Shown here piece after piece: positions 1 through 10,106 of a stretch of DNA of 64,000 nucleotides. Origin of the DNA: Sindora glabra (taxonomy: Eukaryota > Streptophyta > Magnoliopsida > Fabales > Fabaceae); contig CM035232.1 in assembly GCA_020226215.1 (NCBI GenBank), positions 76,378,130 to 76,442,129 on the forward strand. The letters are read 5' to 3'. The translations under genes and the position numbers were made by a program. How positions within the stretch are numbered: position 1 is the first letter of the stretch; each line of letters opens with the position of its first letter. The notes beneath the pieces were generated by a model, which worked only from the letters and a program-made list of their open reading frames with translations, did no database searches and had not been told where the DNA came from.

Positions 1-111
1 CAAAAATTCTAGTTAAACATATCTTTAAACTATTTTTACAATCTATCCAAGCTTATCTTGATTACATTACTAGGTTTTTTTGTTAAGGAAGGCTTTATTT
101 GGGGTATTACA
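1..111 (-). repeat. 3' LTR (inner end only) of Tekay/Del-like gypsy element E1
   Basis: Read on the minus strand, an LTR begins TGTAATACCCC at 111 and runs out of the window at position 1. The same start, preceded by the same kind of purine tract, is seen for element A2 at 32,509 and 45,857. Pol remnants follow directly on the minus strand, so this is the 3' LTR. Only about 111 bases are visible. Confidence 0.75.
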
Positions 112-126
112 AGTTCTCCTAATTCA
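112..126 (-). other. Polypurine tract of E1
   Basis: On the minus strand the bases before the LTR start read GAATTAGGAGAACTT. A purine-rich run directly before TG is where Ty3/gypsy plus-strand DNA synthesis is primed. Its position between the pol end and the LTR supports the element orientation. Confidence 0.6.
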
Positions 127-1350
127 AGAAAATTTATCCTTAAATTTTCAAGGAATTAAATAGTAATAAATAGAATTGTTAATGGGCAATGTACAAATTT
201 TAGATAGAATCTTATTAAATAAGGTTGAATAATTTTCTTTTATGTCTTTTTCTAATTTTAACATAGCTTCTTGTACTCCATATTTTTCCCATATTACTTT
301 TATCATCGGGATTCCTTTAGATCATAATTTCCTCACTTGTTTGTCAATGATTTTCAAGGTTGCTCTTTATAAACTAATTTTTGATCTAGTTCCGTTGGTA
401 CTTCTTTCAACACATAGGATTCATCTAAAACATGTTTCCTCAACATTGATATTGGAAAACTAGATGAATCCCTTTAATATTGTTTGGCAATACTAGTTAA
501 TAGGCAATCTTTTCGATTCGTTTAATAACTATATAACGACCAACATGCCTTTGGGTTAATTTCCATTTCTTTCCAAATCTAATTATTCCTTTTTATTGGT
601 AAAACTTTTAAAAATATAAGATTGCTTTCTTGAAATTTCAATTCCCTTCATTTGTTATCTATAAAAGATCTATACTAATTAATTGTTTCCTTTGATGATT
701 TGAACCTTGTTAATAACATCCTCAACTAGGATAAGACCAATCACTTTATCTTCCTTTAGGTCAAACCATCCAATGCGTGATTTGCATTTTCTACCATATA
801 AAGCTTCAAATGGAGCCATTTGTATGCTAGCATGATAACTATTATTATATGCAAACTCCATCAATGGCAAGTGTTTATCCTAGCCTTCTTCAAATTTGAT
901 CACCCAGGCTTTAAGCATATCTTTTAAGGTTTGAATTATCCTTTCTGGTTATCTATCTGTCTATGGATGAAATGTTATACTAAATTGTAGTTAAGCACCT
1001 AGTGTCTCTTGTCATAACTGCTAGAATTTAAAGATAAACTGCAATCCTTGATTTGAAATAATTATCAGTGGTACATCATGCAATGGAATAATTTTATCTA
1101 TGTATAGTTGAATATATTGCAACATGGTGTATGTTGTCTTTATTGGTAGAAAATGTGCAGTCTTTGTTAGTCAATTCATAGTCACCCATATGGAATTATT
1201 TCTTTTACTGGTTCGTGGTAATCCAATGATATAATCCTTCATAATACTCTTCCATTTCTATTTAGGAATGTAAATGTTCTAGTAAAGTCCTATTGGGCGC
1301 TAGAGCTCTACTTTTATTTATTAGTAGGTTAAGCATTTGATCATATGCTC
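127..1350 (-). pseudogene. Integrase and pol C-terminus of E1 (Ty3/gypsy, Tekay/Del-like), broken
   Basis: Reverse-strand translation gives the end of a gypsy polyprotein. The conserved block beginning MPLMEFAYNNSYHAS and containing ALYGRKCKSRIGWF lies at 679-870 and is typical of plant chromovirus-type integrases. The catalytic triad is broken. The first Asp reads Asn in the context WVTMN (about 1,170), the second reads Asn in ISNQG (about 1,040), and the Glu survives in PERI (about 945). Many in-frame stops are present. The region after the core, towards the LTR, corresponds to the C-terminal part that keeps a LRKYV-like motif in A2. This was part of a gag-pol polyprotein that integrated element cDNA in the nucleus. 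It is non-functional. Confidence 0.85.
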
Positions 1351-1520
1351 CAGCATATCTTTTTTCATTCCATTCTACCAATACATATTGCTTAAATCTT
1401 GGCACATCTTTATTGCACCAAGATGCATCATAATACATTATGTATACTTGTGCACTATTAGGCAATGCTAACACTATGGCAAAAGTTATATATTCTTTTA
1501 ATTTTTTCAAAAACTCTTCT
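1351..1520 (-). pseudogene. RNase H remnant of E1, joined to the integrase N-terminus by a deletion
   Basis: The reading frame at 1,262-1,510 starts with the end of the RT/RNase H linker and the RNase H opening motif YDAS. It then jumps directly into sequence that in A2 lies about 570 bases further on (WCNKDVPRF and following). Nearly all of RNase H is missing. A2 still has this domain at about 39,950-40,400, which defines the gap. The joint falls near short similar sequences (AGATGCA/AAGCAT), suggesting deletion by illegitimate recombination. Confidence 0.7.
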
Positions 1521-2480
1521 TGCCATCACCATTCCATGCAAACTTGACTCCTTTATGAGTTGACTTGGTTAGTGGTGTATCTATTTTTAAGAAGTCTTTT
1601 ACAAGCTTTCTATAATATCAGAGTAGCTGAAGAAAACTAATCATCTCCATTAATAAAGATGGTCATAGCCATTTAAGCATAGCTTCAACCTTTTGAGGAT
1701 CCACTTGTATTGCCTTTTGCAATACAACGTAGCCTAAGAAATTGTGATTTCTTCATCCAGAACTCACTTTGAAAATTTAGTGTATAATTTATACTCTCTC
1801 AATGTTTGCAATGTGATTCCTAAATGTTGCACATGCTCCTCTTCACTCTTAGAATATACCAATATAGTATCAATAAATACAATAATGAATTTATCTAACA
1901 AAGGTTTGAAAATATGGTTCATCAAATCTATCAATACTGGGGAGTGTTAGTCAATCTGATAATAGCCATAGCGAATTTGAAATGTCATTTTCAAGTATCC
2001 TCCTTCTAAATTTTTAATTGATGGTAACTAGTTCACAAGTTGATTTTTGAGAAATACTAAGATCCTTGCTAGTGATCAAACAAATCATCTATCCTTAGTA
2101 AAGGATACTTATTCTTAATGGTGACTTCATTTAACAATCGACAATCAATATACAACTATAATGTGCCATCCTTTTTCTTTATAAATAGCACTGGTGCTAC
2201 TCATAATGATGTACTGGGTTGTATAAATCGTTTATCTAACAAATTTTATAATTGCTCCTTTATTTCGTTTAACTTCGTTAGTGCCATTTGATAAAGTACT
2301 ATAGAAATTGGGTCTATTCTAGGAATGGTATTAATTGTAAGTTCAATTTCTTGATCCAGTGGTAACCCTAATAGATCTTTTGAAAAAATGTGAAAAAATT
2401 CTTTTACTATAGGAACTTCAAATATTTCTACTTCCTTTATTGAAGCTACCCACACAATGCATCCTTTATTTACCAATTTT
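1521..2480 (-). pseudogene. Reverse transcriptase of E1, broken
   Basis: Minus-strand translation shows the gypsy RT fold region. The protease-RT linker lies at 2,246-2,476, with motifs PIVKEFFHIFSKDL and LPLDQEIELTI followed by the YQMALTKLNEIKEQL helix. The fingers and palm follow, down to the catalytic motif at about 1,860-1,905. There the usual FIDD reads FIDT, so the second catalytic Asp is lost. Stops and frameshifts interrupt the rest. The domain copied element RNA into cDNA in cytoplasmic particles. The close relatives A2 (FIND) and B (FIDD intact) lie about 39 and 37 kb downstream. Confidence 0.85.
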
Positions 2481-2748
2481 CAAACTTTCGAACATGACAC
2501 AAAAGTGGGAATTTCTTTTTTTACCTTGAAAATTTTGAATTTATTTCTCTTCCAACTAATAACCTATGGTATTATGTTAACAATTAACATCAACATGGTA
2601 TTTTAATAACTAGTCCATCCCTAAAATTATATCACATTCCACTATTTCTAACATGATTAAATTAATCAAAGTTAGATGTTTATCTATTCATATTATACAA
2701 CCCTTAACATCATGGATTGCAAGGATGACTTCTCCTATTAGTGTATTT
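2481..2748 (-). pseudogene. Protease region of E1, left part (interrupted by a solo LTR)
   Basis: This stretch lies between the RT linker and gag on the minus strand and aligns with 41,000-41,060 of A2. It ends at 2,748, where a solo LTR interrupts it, and resumes at 4,437. No intact catalytic motif could be read. It is assigned from its position and from the similarity with A2. Confidence 0.55.
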
Positions 2749-4441
2749 TGTTAGTGTGTATGTCCTAGGAGCTAGTTATAAGATGATTGTAATAATGCAT
2801 AATGTATTATATTTTATTTTAGGTAATACAATTATTTTATTTTATTTTATTTTAATATTTTCATAATTTATAACTTAAATATAATAATTATCCCTGGAAT
2901 AGTTTTGTTATTCCTAAAATGTCTATAGGCTAATATTATTGCAAAAAGGATAGCAATAACACATTGATACTATCATGTATGGTGACAGATGAATATGAAT
3001 CATGGATATATATGTCAAGTCAATACGTGAATACATTGTTAGCAAACAAATGTACTGAACTGACCTACTATGAGAATACTGCATGGATTGTCATGTGTCA
3101 TTAGCTATTCTCATATGACCATAACGCACGTAATCCTTTGACTTGAAGTCACTATAGTTCTCTACATGAGGGGTCACACACTTTAATGCTGTCCTGTGTC
3201 ACCTTTAATTAAGAAGACATGTAGAGCATTGATTGGGTATGTCACAAATCATGCAGAGGGATGTAAGTGATGGAGATAGGATTTTGTTACTCTTGTATAA
3301 AGGGGATATATCCTTGGGCCCCTTAATTGAGTAAGACTTAGAAATGTAAGGCCATGCTCAACTGGATCAATATGTGATATTGATAATTTGTTTAAGTTAG
3401 TTTACTCAATATCAAGAAATATAAATTGAATATTGATAAGGATGACACATTCCATACCTTCAATTTGATTTGAATATTATTACAAAAGGGACTGTGATCA
3501 AAGCATTGATCACACATTAGGTGAATGTCGAATCACAAACATTCTTACTACTTGGGTTGGTAGTGATGTATTACTAGACATTGCTCATTATCTACGGTCT
3601 AATGATGGGTTATTACCAATGTAGTAGGAACCTATAAAGTCACACAAAATGCGTAAGAATGAGACAGTAATTAATTAGTTTTTAGTTGACTAAAAACTTA
3701 TTAATTAGACTTGTTATTTTATATATATATTTTCAAAATAATAATTTATATTATTATTCATGTAATATATATTTTATATTATATTATTTAATACTATCTG
3801 ATATTAAAGTAATATCAGATAATTATATAATTTGATATTAGATAATTATATAATTATCTAATATTATTATCTAATAATATTAAATGAATATTAGATAATT
3901 ATATTATAAGATAATGTTATTATCTAATAATATTTAGTTATTAATATTAAATTAATATTAGATAACTAATGGATAAGTCCTATCTTTTCTCACTCTTACT
4001 ATGTTAGAGATAAGGTATTAGTGGTTGAATAAAATTAAGATTAGATGCAATTTTCCTAGTAAGACTAGGAAAGATGCATGCCTTTAGCTTTATAAAAGGG
4101 GCATGAAGGTGTTATTGCTTTGTGTGAAAAATAAGTAAATTTACTACCAGCAAAATTGCATAAAAACACCCTATAAAACTGCATTAAACCTTTCTTCTTT
4201 ATGTGAGAGACGAATCCTAGCAGATTCGTGGAGGTTGAAAAGTCATCATGTACTCTATGTGGATACTATAGAGGCACCATCACTTGATTATGCTCGTGAT
4301 TTGGATCTGCATTTAGAGAGGCAATCTTTGATTCTTGATTTATATCCCTGCACATTGATCTATGAGAAAGTTTCATATGACATAATTTTGAAAATTTGCT
4401 TTTTGTTACACTACATGATGTATGTGAAACCTAAAATATTT
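2744..4441 (+). mobile_element. Solo LTR with TATTT target duplication, inserted in E1
   Basis: The LTR spans 2,749-4,436 (1,688 bp). It begins TGTTAGTGTGTATG and is flanked by TATTT at 2,744-2,748 and at 4,437-4,441. It has the same family signature as the solo LTR at 61,498-62,942, which lies in the opposite orientation. Shared stretches include the TGTTAGTG start, 'atgtcacaaatcatgcagag', 'ggccccttaattgagtaag' and 'ggccatgctcaa'. A TATA box (TATAAAAG, 4,091-4,098) lies where an LTR promoter is expected. No internal retroelement sequence or second LTR is present, so recombination between two LTRs removed the rest. The 3' end reads CCTAAAA instead of a CA ending, probably by mutation. The superfamily is not certain from an LTR alone. 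Confidence 0.8.
3715..3965. repeat. AT-only palindromic block inside the solo LTR
   Basis: About 250 bases are almost pure A/T and are built from variants of ATTAGATAATTAT in both orientations. A perfect 28-bp palindrome lies at 3,836-3,863. The matching part of the sister LTR (61,498-62,942) lacks this block, so it expanded after the copies separated or belongs to a subfamily. Confidence 0.7.
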
Positions 4442-4640
4442 GCCATTAAAGGTTCATTTAATTCACTTAATAGTTTTCAAAGCTTAACTACTAAATTTTA
4501 AGATACAAATGAATGCATGGCATTAGGATCAAACAACATTTTTACTAAAAAAGTTTCAATAGATATGGTGCTTATTATGACTACATTAGAAGCTTGGGCC
4601 TCTTGGTATATCATGGTAAACACTCTTGCTTAGGTTCCAG
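4437..4640 (-). pseudogene. Protease region of E1, right part
   Basis: This continues the 2,481-2,748 segment after the solo LTR. The reading order on the minus strand is gag, protease, RT. It aligns by eye with about 41,060-41,260 of A2, for example 'aaatgaatgcat' followed by ATTGGAATCAAA-like sequence. No protease active site survives in readable form. Confidence 0.55.
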
Positions 4641-5880
4641 CTAGTCCTTTTCCTAAATTCTACCTATTCAATGTCATTGGTGATTTCACTATTATTGTAT
4701 TTTGAGTGGGGTTGCCCATTGGGGGCTATAACATTACTCCTTTACTGAGTAATGAGACACTCATAAGCTCAATGCCCAGACTATCCATATCTAAAATAGG
4801 ATCCACATTGCCTAAAACGACTAAATTCATGATAATGAGAAGGTCTATTGGGCATATTTAGGAATGAATATGTCCTATTAGAAATATTAGGATCAATTTT
4901 AGATTTACTATTGAGAGATTTTCCCTAGAAACTTCTTCGATCTTGAAATTTATTTTTTCCTATTTGCTCATTTTCTAGTAAACACATTCTAAGTAGTTAC
5001 TGCTTTACTTATGTCTCCACTACTTCCTCCCTAGAATTTTGTCTTCCTATTTCCTAAACTTACTTCTCTACTTTGGCTCTCTTTATCGTATAATTCTATT
5101 TTAATTACCCAATTAAGGGCTTGTTTATATGTTGTCCTATTAGAAATGCCCACTCGATCATGAAAATAATCTTGAAGGCCATATATAAATCGATTCACTC
5201 TAACTTTCTTAGTGGACATTAAGTATTCTGTATATTAAGACAACTGAGTAAATTGTATATCATATTAAGCTACTGTCATAGACTTGTAAGTTAACTTTTC
5301 AAATTCATGAGCTTTTGCCTCTCAGACACTCAACGATAAAATCTTATCCATTAGCCCAGCTTGAAATTACCTCTAGGTAATTGGTTTATTGGCAACTACT
5401 AACATTCAATATTATGAACATACCAAAAATAAGCTACATCTTCTAGTTAATAACCCACTAATTCCACCATCATGTTTTTACTACACCTTAACAATCTGTA
5501 GGTTCTTTCTATTTGATCCATGAATTGATAAAGATCCATTATTGCATCCATGCCATCATACTTTAGGGGTTAAATTTTTTAAACATATATACCATCTGTA
5601 ATTGCTTTTTTGGAGGTAATTAGGGGCTTTTTGCTTAAGTTGTAATAAAGTTAAAGGTGGAATAGGGGATATTCATTTTAGGTTAAGACTTTTTCTAAAG
5701 TTTGTTATAGCATTGTAGCCCATACTAGAGCTTCAAGCTATTCTCGTTCTACTTTATAAAGGTTTTCCAAAGGTATGTTCATGAATGTTTCATGTTTCAT
5801 CCTTCCAAATGCACTCTACTACAACTTTGGGCATTTAAGCTTAAGTTTACATCTTTCTAGTCATAATTTTTATAAAATAG
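4641..5880 (-). pseudogene. gag of E1 with a ruined CCHC zinc knuckle
   Basis: Minus-strand translation at 5,031-5,219 gives a typical gypsy gag stretch (VRVNRFIYGLQDYFHDRV, then TTYKQAL and a charged helix). Element B has the same stretch in plus orientation at about 37,100-37,250. Further along (about 4,740-4,830) is the zinc knuckle, reading YFRYG then SGH then AYEC. Both first cysteines have become tyrosine, so it could not bind zinc or RNA. Gag built the cytoplasmic virus-like particle. Multiple stops show it is dead. Confidence 0.8.
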
Positions 5881-5969
5881 CTTTAACTAGTAAATACTAC
5901 TACTCAAAAAGAGGAATAAGTAAAAATAATACCTATTAAGCTTCATAAATCCACCGTGACTAACATTTC

Positions 5970-6119
5970 ACCTTAAATTTTTTATTTTCTAATCTTTCAA
6001 AAGAACTTTTAGAGCAACAACTTCAATAAACAACTTCAATAAAATGAACTAAGTTTTAGGATCCTTAAAATGAAAATTTCCATAAAAACTTGAAAGAGAT
6101 GGAGGGAAACCTACATTAT
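5970..6119 (-). repeat. 5' LTR of E1, left remnant
   Basis: At about 5,970 the sequence jumps from the gag leader into the middle of an LTR. The bases up to 6,119 match the A2 LTR around 31,600-31,735, including 'aaaacttgaa' and the purine stretch before 'aaacct'. The primer binding site and the outer part of this LTR have been deleted. The left boundary is approximate. Confidence 0.65.
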
Positions 6120-7746
6120 TGATGAGCATATTGCAATGCACTAAAATTAGATTAAAAACTAGTTTGTTGTAATAATGCAATATAGTGGTATAAAGTAGGT
6201 TGTACCTTTGGTGATCCCTTGATATTATCCTTTACTATAATTTGCTAATAGAATGCAAAAATAAAATGTTAGAATAAATGTAAAATAATGTGGAAATAAA
6301 GTGAAAATAGATGCAAAATAAAAGTAAACCAGTATGCAATACAAAATATTAATAAAATGCAAAATACAGCATACTATATGAATGTAGAGCACAAAATCAA
6401 GAATTGGGGGTTTAATATGAAATCAAAGCAATTAAACTAAACTAAACAAAACATAGGAACAAAATAGCAAAGAAGAAAATTAAAATAATAAAGTAGCTGA
6501 TTCAAGGAATTTAAATGCTCTAGTATGCATTAATCATGGATTATTATATATTTGATTTTTCTAATTAATTCTTTAACCTTAAATTACTCAAAACTTTTTC
6601 AATAATTCATGAATCCTATGCTAGATTACCATTTAGGATTTGACTAATTAAGATTCACTGAATTAAGCATCCATTACAATTCCTAAGCTAGATCAAAATT
6701 GATTTAAAGATATAATTTAGTTAATTTAAGAAATTAAATTTGAAACCTTCAAATTAATCATTCAAACCTCTGTCCCTATATGTAAAACCATGATTTACCA
6801 ACCATAATTCAACGTTAAAATAGCAAGGTATCATAAATTATAAAGATGAATACTAATTATGTCAAATCAACATCCAACAAATGCAATTTTAAGAAATCAG
6901 CACAAGTAATTAGGGAAAGAGGAAAATTAATTAAAGAAAGCTAACATTACAAATTATAATCTTATAATTTGGTAGATGAGGGCCTCAAACTCCTTGAATC
7001 AACTTTAAAAGTTAGCTTTCCATGGCTAACATTTGATAGAAGAAAAGAAAGAAAAGTTGTTTACTAAATGTGTAAAAAAAATCTTGTGTTGAATGAGTTT
7101 TCTTTTTTTATTTGACCCAATTAACCTAAAACCCTATTGGACTTAGATTATATATCTTTTAGGATTACAAGAATAAAGCTTTCGTAATTTTTAGAAGCCT
7201 AAACCTATTTTTTTACAAGGTAATTAACTCTAATAGTTAAATAATAAATTTTGATAAGTCCTACTTCTAACTAGTTTAAGACTACTAAAATAATGTAATT
7301 TGACTAATACATAAACATAAAAATGGTAGAGTTTAGTCTTATGGAGATTTAAGCACTGATTTCACATTAATTGGATCTCTATAGCTTTAGATATGGCCTA
7401 AAAATAAAAGCTAACTCAGCTAGGATAAAGACAAACTTCAGCTTTTCAGCTAAATAAGGGCTTGAAGGAGTCTAAATTGGGTTTTGACTAAAACACCAAA
7501 GTTGTAGGCTTTTTTTAAACTTTTCAACAATATAAAGATCACTCTAATCCAACATCTAAAGGCCAAAATATAATTGAAAATAGAAATAGCATCAAAATTC
7601 AACATTAATCGAATAAATTTAAAACTTTGTAAAAATAATCCCAAATTATAAAACAAAGCCAATTCTATAAGATTAAGCATGTGTAACTCACTAAGAGACA
7701 TGAAATAAGAGGAAATAATATAGTAAATATTTTTCTCATCAATTAC
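6115..7746 (-). mobile_element. Athila-like solo LTR with ATTAT/ATTAC target duplication
   Basis: The LTR spans 6,120-7,741 (1,622 bp) with mirrored ends TGATGAG and CTCATCA. It is flanked by ATTAT (6,115-6,119) and ATTAC (7,742-7,746), a one-mismatch 5-bp duplication. It matches along its length the solo LTR at 26,130-27,774 and, in the other orientation, the Athila-like 5' LTR at 47,072-48,763, which is followed by a PBS and an Athila-type gag. That relation fixes both the family and the minus orientation. It landed inside the E1 LTR, whose sequence resumes at once on the right. Confidence 0.85.
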
Positions 7747-8506
7747 CTTCAAAAAACTTAATGGAATCATTTGGAAAACCTTTTGAAAATTGTTGGAAGC
7801 TTGAAAACCCTACTTGAAAGCCTTAGGAGTATCATGATTTTGGGCTGAAGAGAGAGCAAAATTTTTTTGTTAAAGAGCCTAAATGCCTTAAATAGAATCC
7901 TAATCCAAAGTTTCCTTCATTAGTTACTTCTTTTTATATTTTTTTGGTAAAAATTTGGTGACAATTTGGCATATGATGCACAACATTTTAGGATTGGAAA
8001 TTAGGAGTTAATCTTCTTATAACCACTTAAATTTGGCTAAATATATTGTCTAGAAGTAAATAGTAACAAATGCCCCTAACTTTTCACCTATTCATCTAAT
8101 TATTATTAATTTTCTTTATAAGCTTAGGTTTTAGTTGAGTCTTATTTTATTTTATTTTATTTTATTTTACTTCTAAGGTCAAAATTAAGCTTAAAAATTT
8201 AAGCTAAATTAACACGAATGAACCAAGTTAATTTATTTTAATTTTGAACTCAATATTTCAGTTCTTTCCCTTCTTGGGCTATAATTCCTACTGAATCTTT
8301 ATATAATTTTTCTAAACTTAGTGTTAAGTTTTTAATTTGAATTTGATCCGTACTAGTGCCTAATAAAAAATTTTAGTTAGATGTACATCTAAACTATCCT
8401 TTTGGTTTACTTGAATTTTACCTTTTTACTTTACCAATTTTCTATTTAGGATATTTTCTAGTCAAAATTCCTTCTTAAACTTTCTTTCTTTATTTGAGGT
8501 GTTATA
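7742..8506 (-). repeat. 5' LTR of E1, right remnant
   Basis: This is LTR sequence continuing from 6,119 and matching A2 at about 31,735-32,509, including the descent to GAGGTGTTATA at 8,496-8,506. That end is a variant of the TGTAACACCTC-type LTR start read on the minus strand. A pentanucleotide run (TTTTA)n lies near 8,142-8,169. To the right the sequence changes abruptly to a different element. Confidence 0.7.
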
Positions 8507-9190
8507 AAAAGCATATTATTTATAGAGACACAATTCAATAAGTACTCCTTAGCAATAATGGAGCTCAATTCACAAGTGAAACCTTCAAAAAATTTTATGA
8601 AGATTTGAATATTACTTAGAGATTCTCATCTGTAGAGTATTCACAATTGAATGGCTAAGTAGAATTAACTAATAGAATAATTCCAAAAAGTCTAAAAAAA
8701 AGTTAGAAAGACCTAAAAAGAAATGGGTGAAAGAACTCCCAAGTATGTTATAATCATTCAGAACAATTCCATAATCATCCATAAAGGAAACACCATTCCA
8801 TTTGACATATTATTATGAAGCCCTTAAGCTAGTTAAGATAGGTGAACCCAATGAAAGGGTTGATCGGTTTAACAAAAAAGAGAATGAAGAACTTCTAAGA
8901 GTAAGGCTAGATTTACTAGATGAGGATAGGGTAATGGCTTCCATAAAATCTAATATCTATAAACAAAAGGTCACAAGGTATCATGATAGGGACTTTGGTC
9001 TAAAGAAAAGTTGATAAGCCAAGAAAAGAACATGAAGATGCTATTAACTAGAAAAGATTTTATAAAGTGGTGAAAAACATAGGCAATAGTTCATATTAGA
9101 TTGAAACATTAGAAGGAAAAATGCTTCCAAGAACTTGGAATATCACGCATCTCAAAGAATATTATGTTGCCTTTTTAGAATAAGAAGAGC
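8507..9190 (+). pseudogene. Tat-like Ty3/gypsy integrase and pol C-terminus, 5' truncated
   Basis: Plus-strand translation gives the second half of a gypsy integrase of the Tat/Retand kind. The core motif around the second catalytic residue reads SNNGAQF (Asp to Asn, about 8,553), and the catalytic Glu survives in NGQVEL-like context at about 8,650-8,670. A conserved tail follows at 8,802-9,014, with the motif KIGEPNERV then a LDLLDEDR helix, KQKVTRYH and finally LKEYYV-like sequence at about 9,150. Stops and small frameshifts occur throughout. The N-terminal part is absent because E1 lies immediately to the left, so E1 probably inserted into this gene. The tail differs from the Tekay-type tails of E1 and A2. 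Confidence 0.8.
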
Positions 9191-9276
9191 TTGTAAAAAG
9201 TATTACCTTAAAAAGGAAGAATAAAAGAAGTATACTTGATTTTATTCAAAAAGACTTGTCTCTTGATTTATAGTAT

Positions 9277-9596
9277 AAAAGCCCTATCTTTGATTAACAT
9301 CTACCTTTAATGGTTAACAAAAGTCTAACCATTGGTGGGTAAAAGCCCCACCTTTGGTAGGCACCTGCCTCTAATCCTTAATAAAAGTCCTATCATCGGT
9401 AGGCAAAAGCCCTACCTTCGATAGGCATCCACATTTGGTGGTTAATAAAAGCCTTACCTTTGGTGTGGAAAGAAACCCTATTTTCAACAAGTAATCACTT
9501 TTAACGGTTAATAAATTCCTACCATCAGTAAACAAAAGCCTTTTCTTTAGTAGGCACCTACTTTTAGTGGATAACAAACTCCTACCATTGGTAGAC
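9277..9596 (+). repeat. Five tandem copies of a 64-bp unit
   Basis: There are five adjacent units of 64, 64, 64, 65 and 63 bases. Each starts AAAAGCCCTA or a variant, with a middle part like 'ggcacctacctttaatggtt' and an end like 'cctaccattggtagg'. Each unit contains a short internal echo (ACCTTTGGTAGG / ACCATTGGTAGG). They lie about 90 bases downstream of the Tat-like pol end. Tat/Ogre-lineage elements are known for tandem repeats in the region between pol and the 3' LTR. The units have drifted by many substitutions. Confidence 0.85.
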
Positions 9597-10106
9597 TAAA
9601 TAGTCATAAAATGCTATGACTTATGCCTTACCATTAATGAAATTTGCTTTTGGAAGCTAGTGAAGTCAATAAAATTTTAAAAAATTTAACAAATGATCAA
9701 TTCATTTGATTAATTATTAAGTTTGAATTGATCGATGAGATTATAATGATAAATGATTTTAAAGCTTATACATTAAATAATGGATTGTCAAAAGATTGAT
9801 TGGTTTTAAGATAGATTGAAATGTTCATCAAAATTAAAGGATAACTTGTTAAAAATGCAATTATGTTTCTTCATTTTATATAAATAATTACAAAAGAATG
9901 GTACATATACTAGTTAAGTAAAGCATTAACTACATTTTTTTATTACAAACAAATTAAGGAGTAGGAGGAGCATCTTGCTATGCATTTTAGTCTTATATAT
10001 TTATAGGAGCGTGGGTGGTTACCTTCGTAACGTGATTAGTATCCCTCGAAATGGTCACTTTCATAGAATGCTTAATAACTATAAATTCAATAGATTGGCT
10101 CATTTC
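9597..10106. other. AT-rich spacer, nothing recognised
   Basis: About 500 bases lie between the tandem repeats and the antisense ORF. No domain, terminal repeat or promoter could be identified. By position it is probably the untranslated 3' region of the Tat-like element. Confidence 0.4.

Noticed and set aside
2749..4436. Cassandra-type TRIM with a 5S-like promoter
   Set aside because: No 5S A/C-box-like sequence was seen, and the LTR is far longer than Cassandra LTRs.
4235..4501. Open frame of 88 residues crossing the solo LTR end
   Set aside because: It runs across the LTR/E1 boundary and has no known motif. The frame is chance.
7450..7770. Minus-strand frame of 106 residues
   Set aside because: It lies within the Athila-like solo LTR, and the same position in the two sister LTRs is not open.
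9277..9596. Regular repeats suggestive of a CRISPR array
   Set aside because: The units are directly adjacent without unique spacers and the context is a plant retrotransposon.
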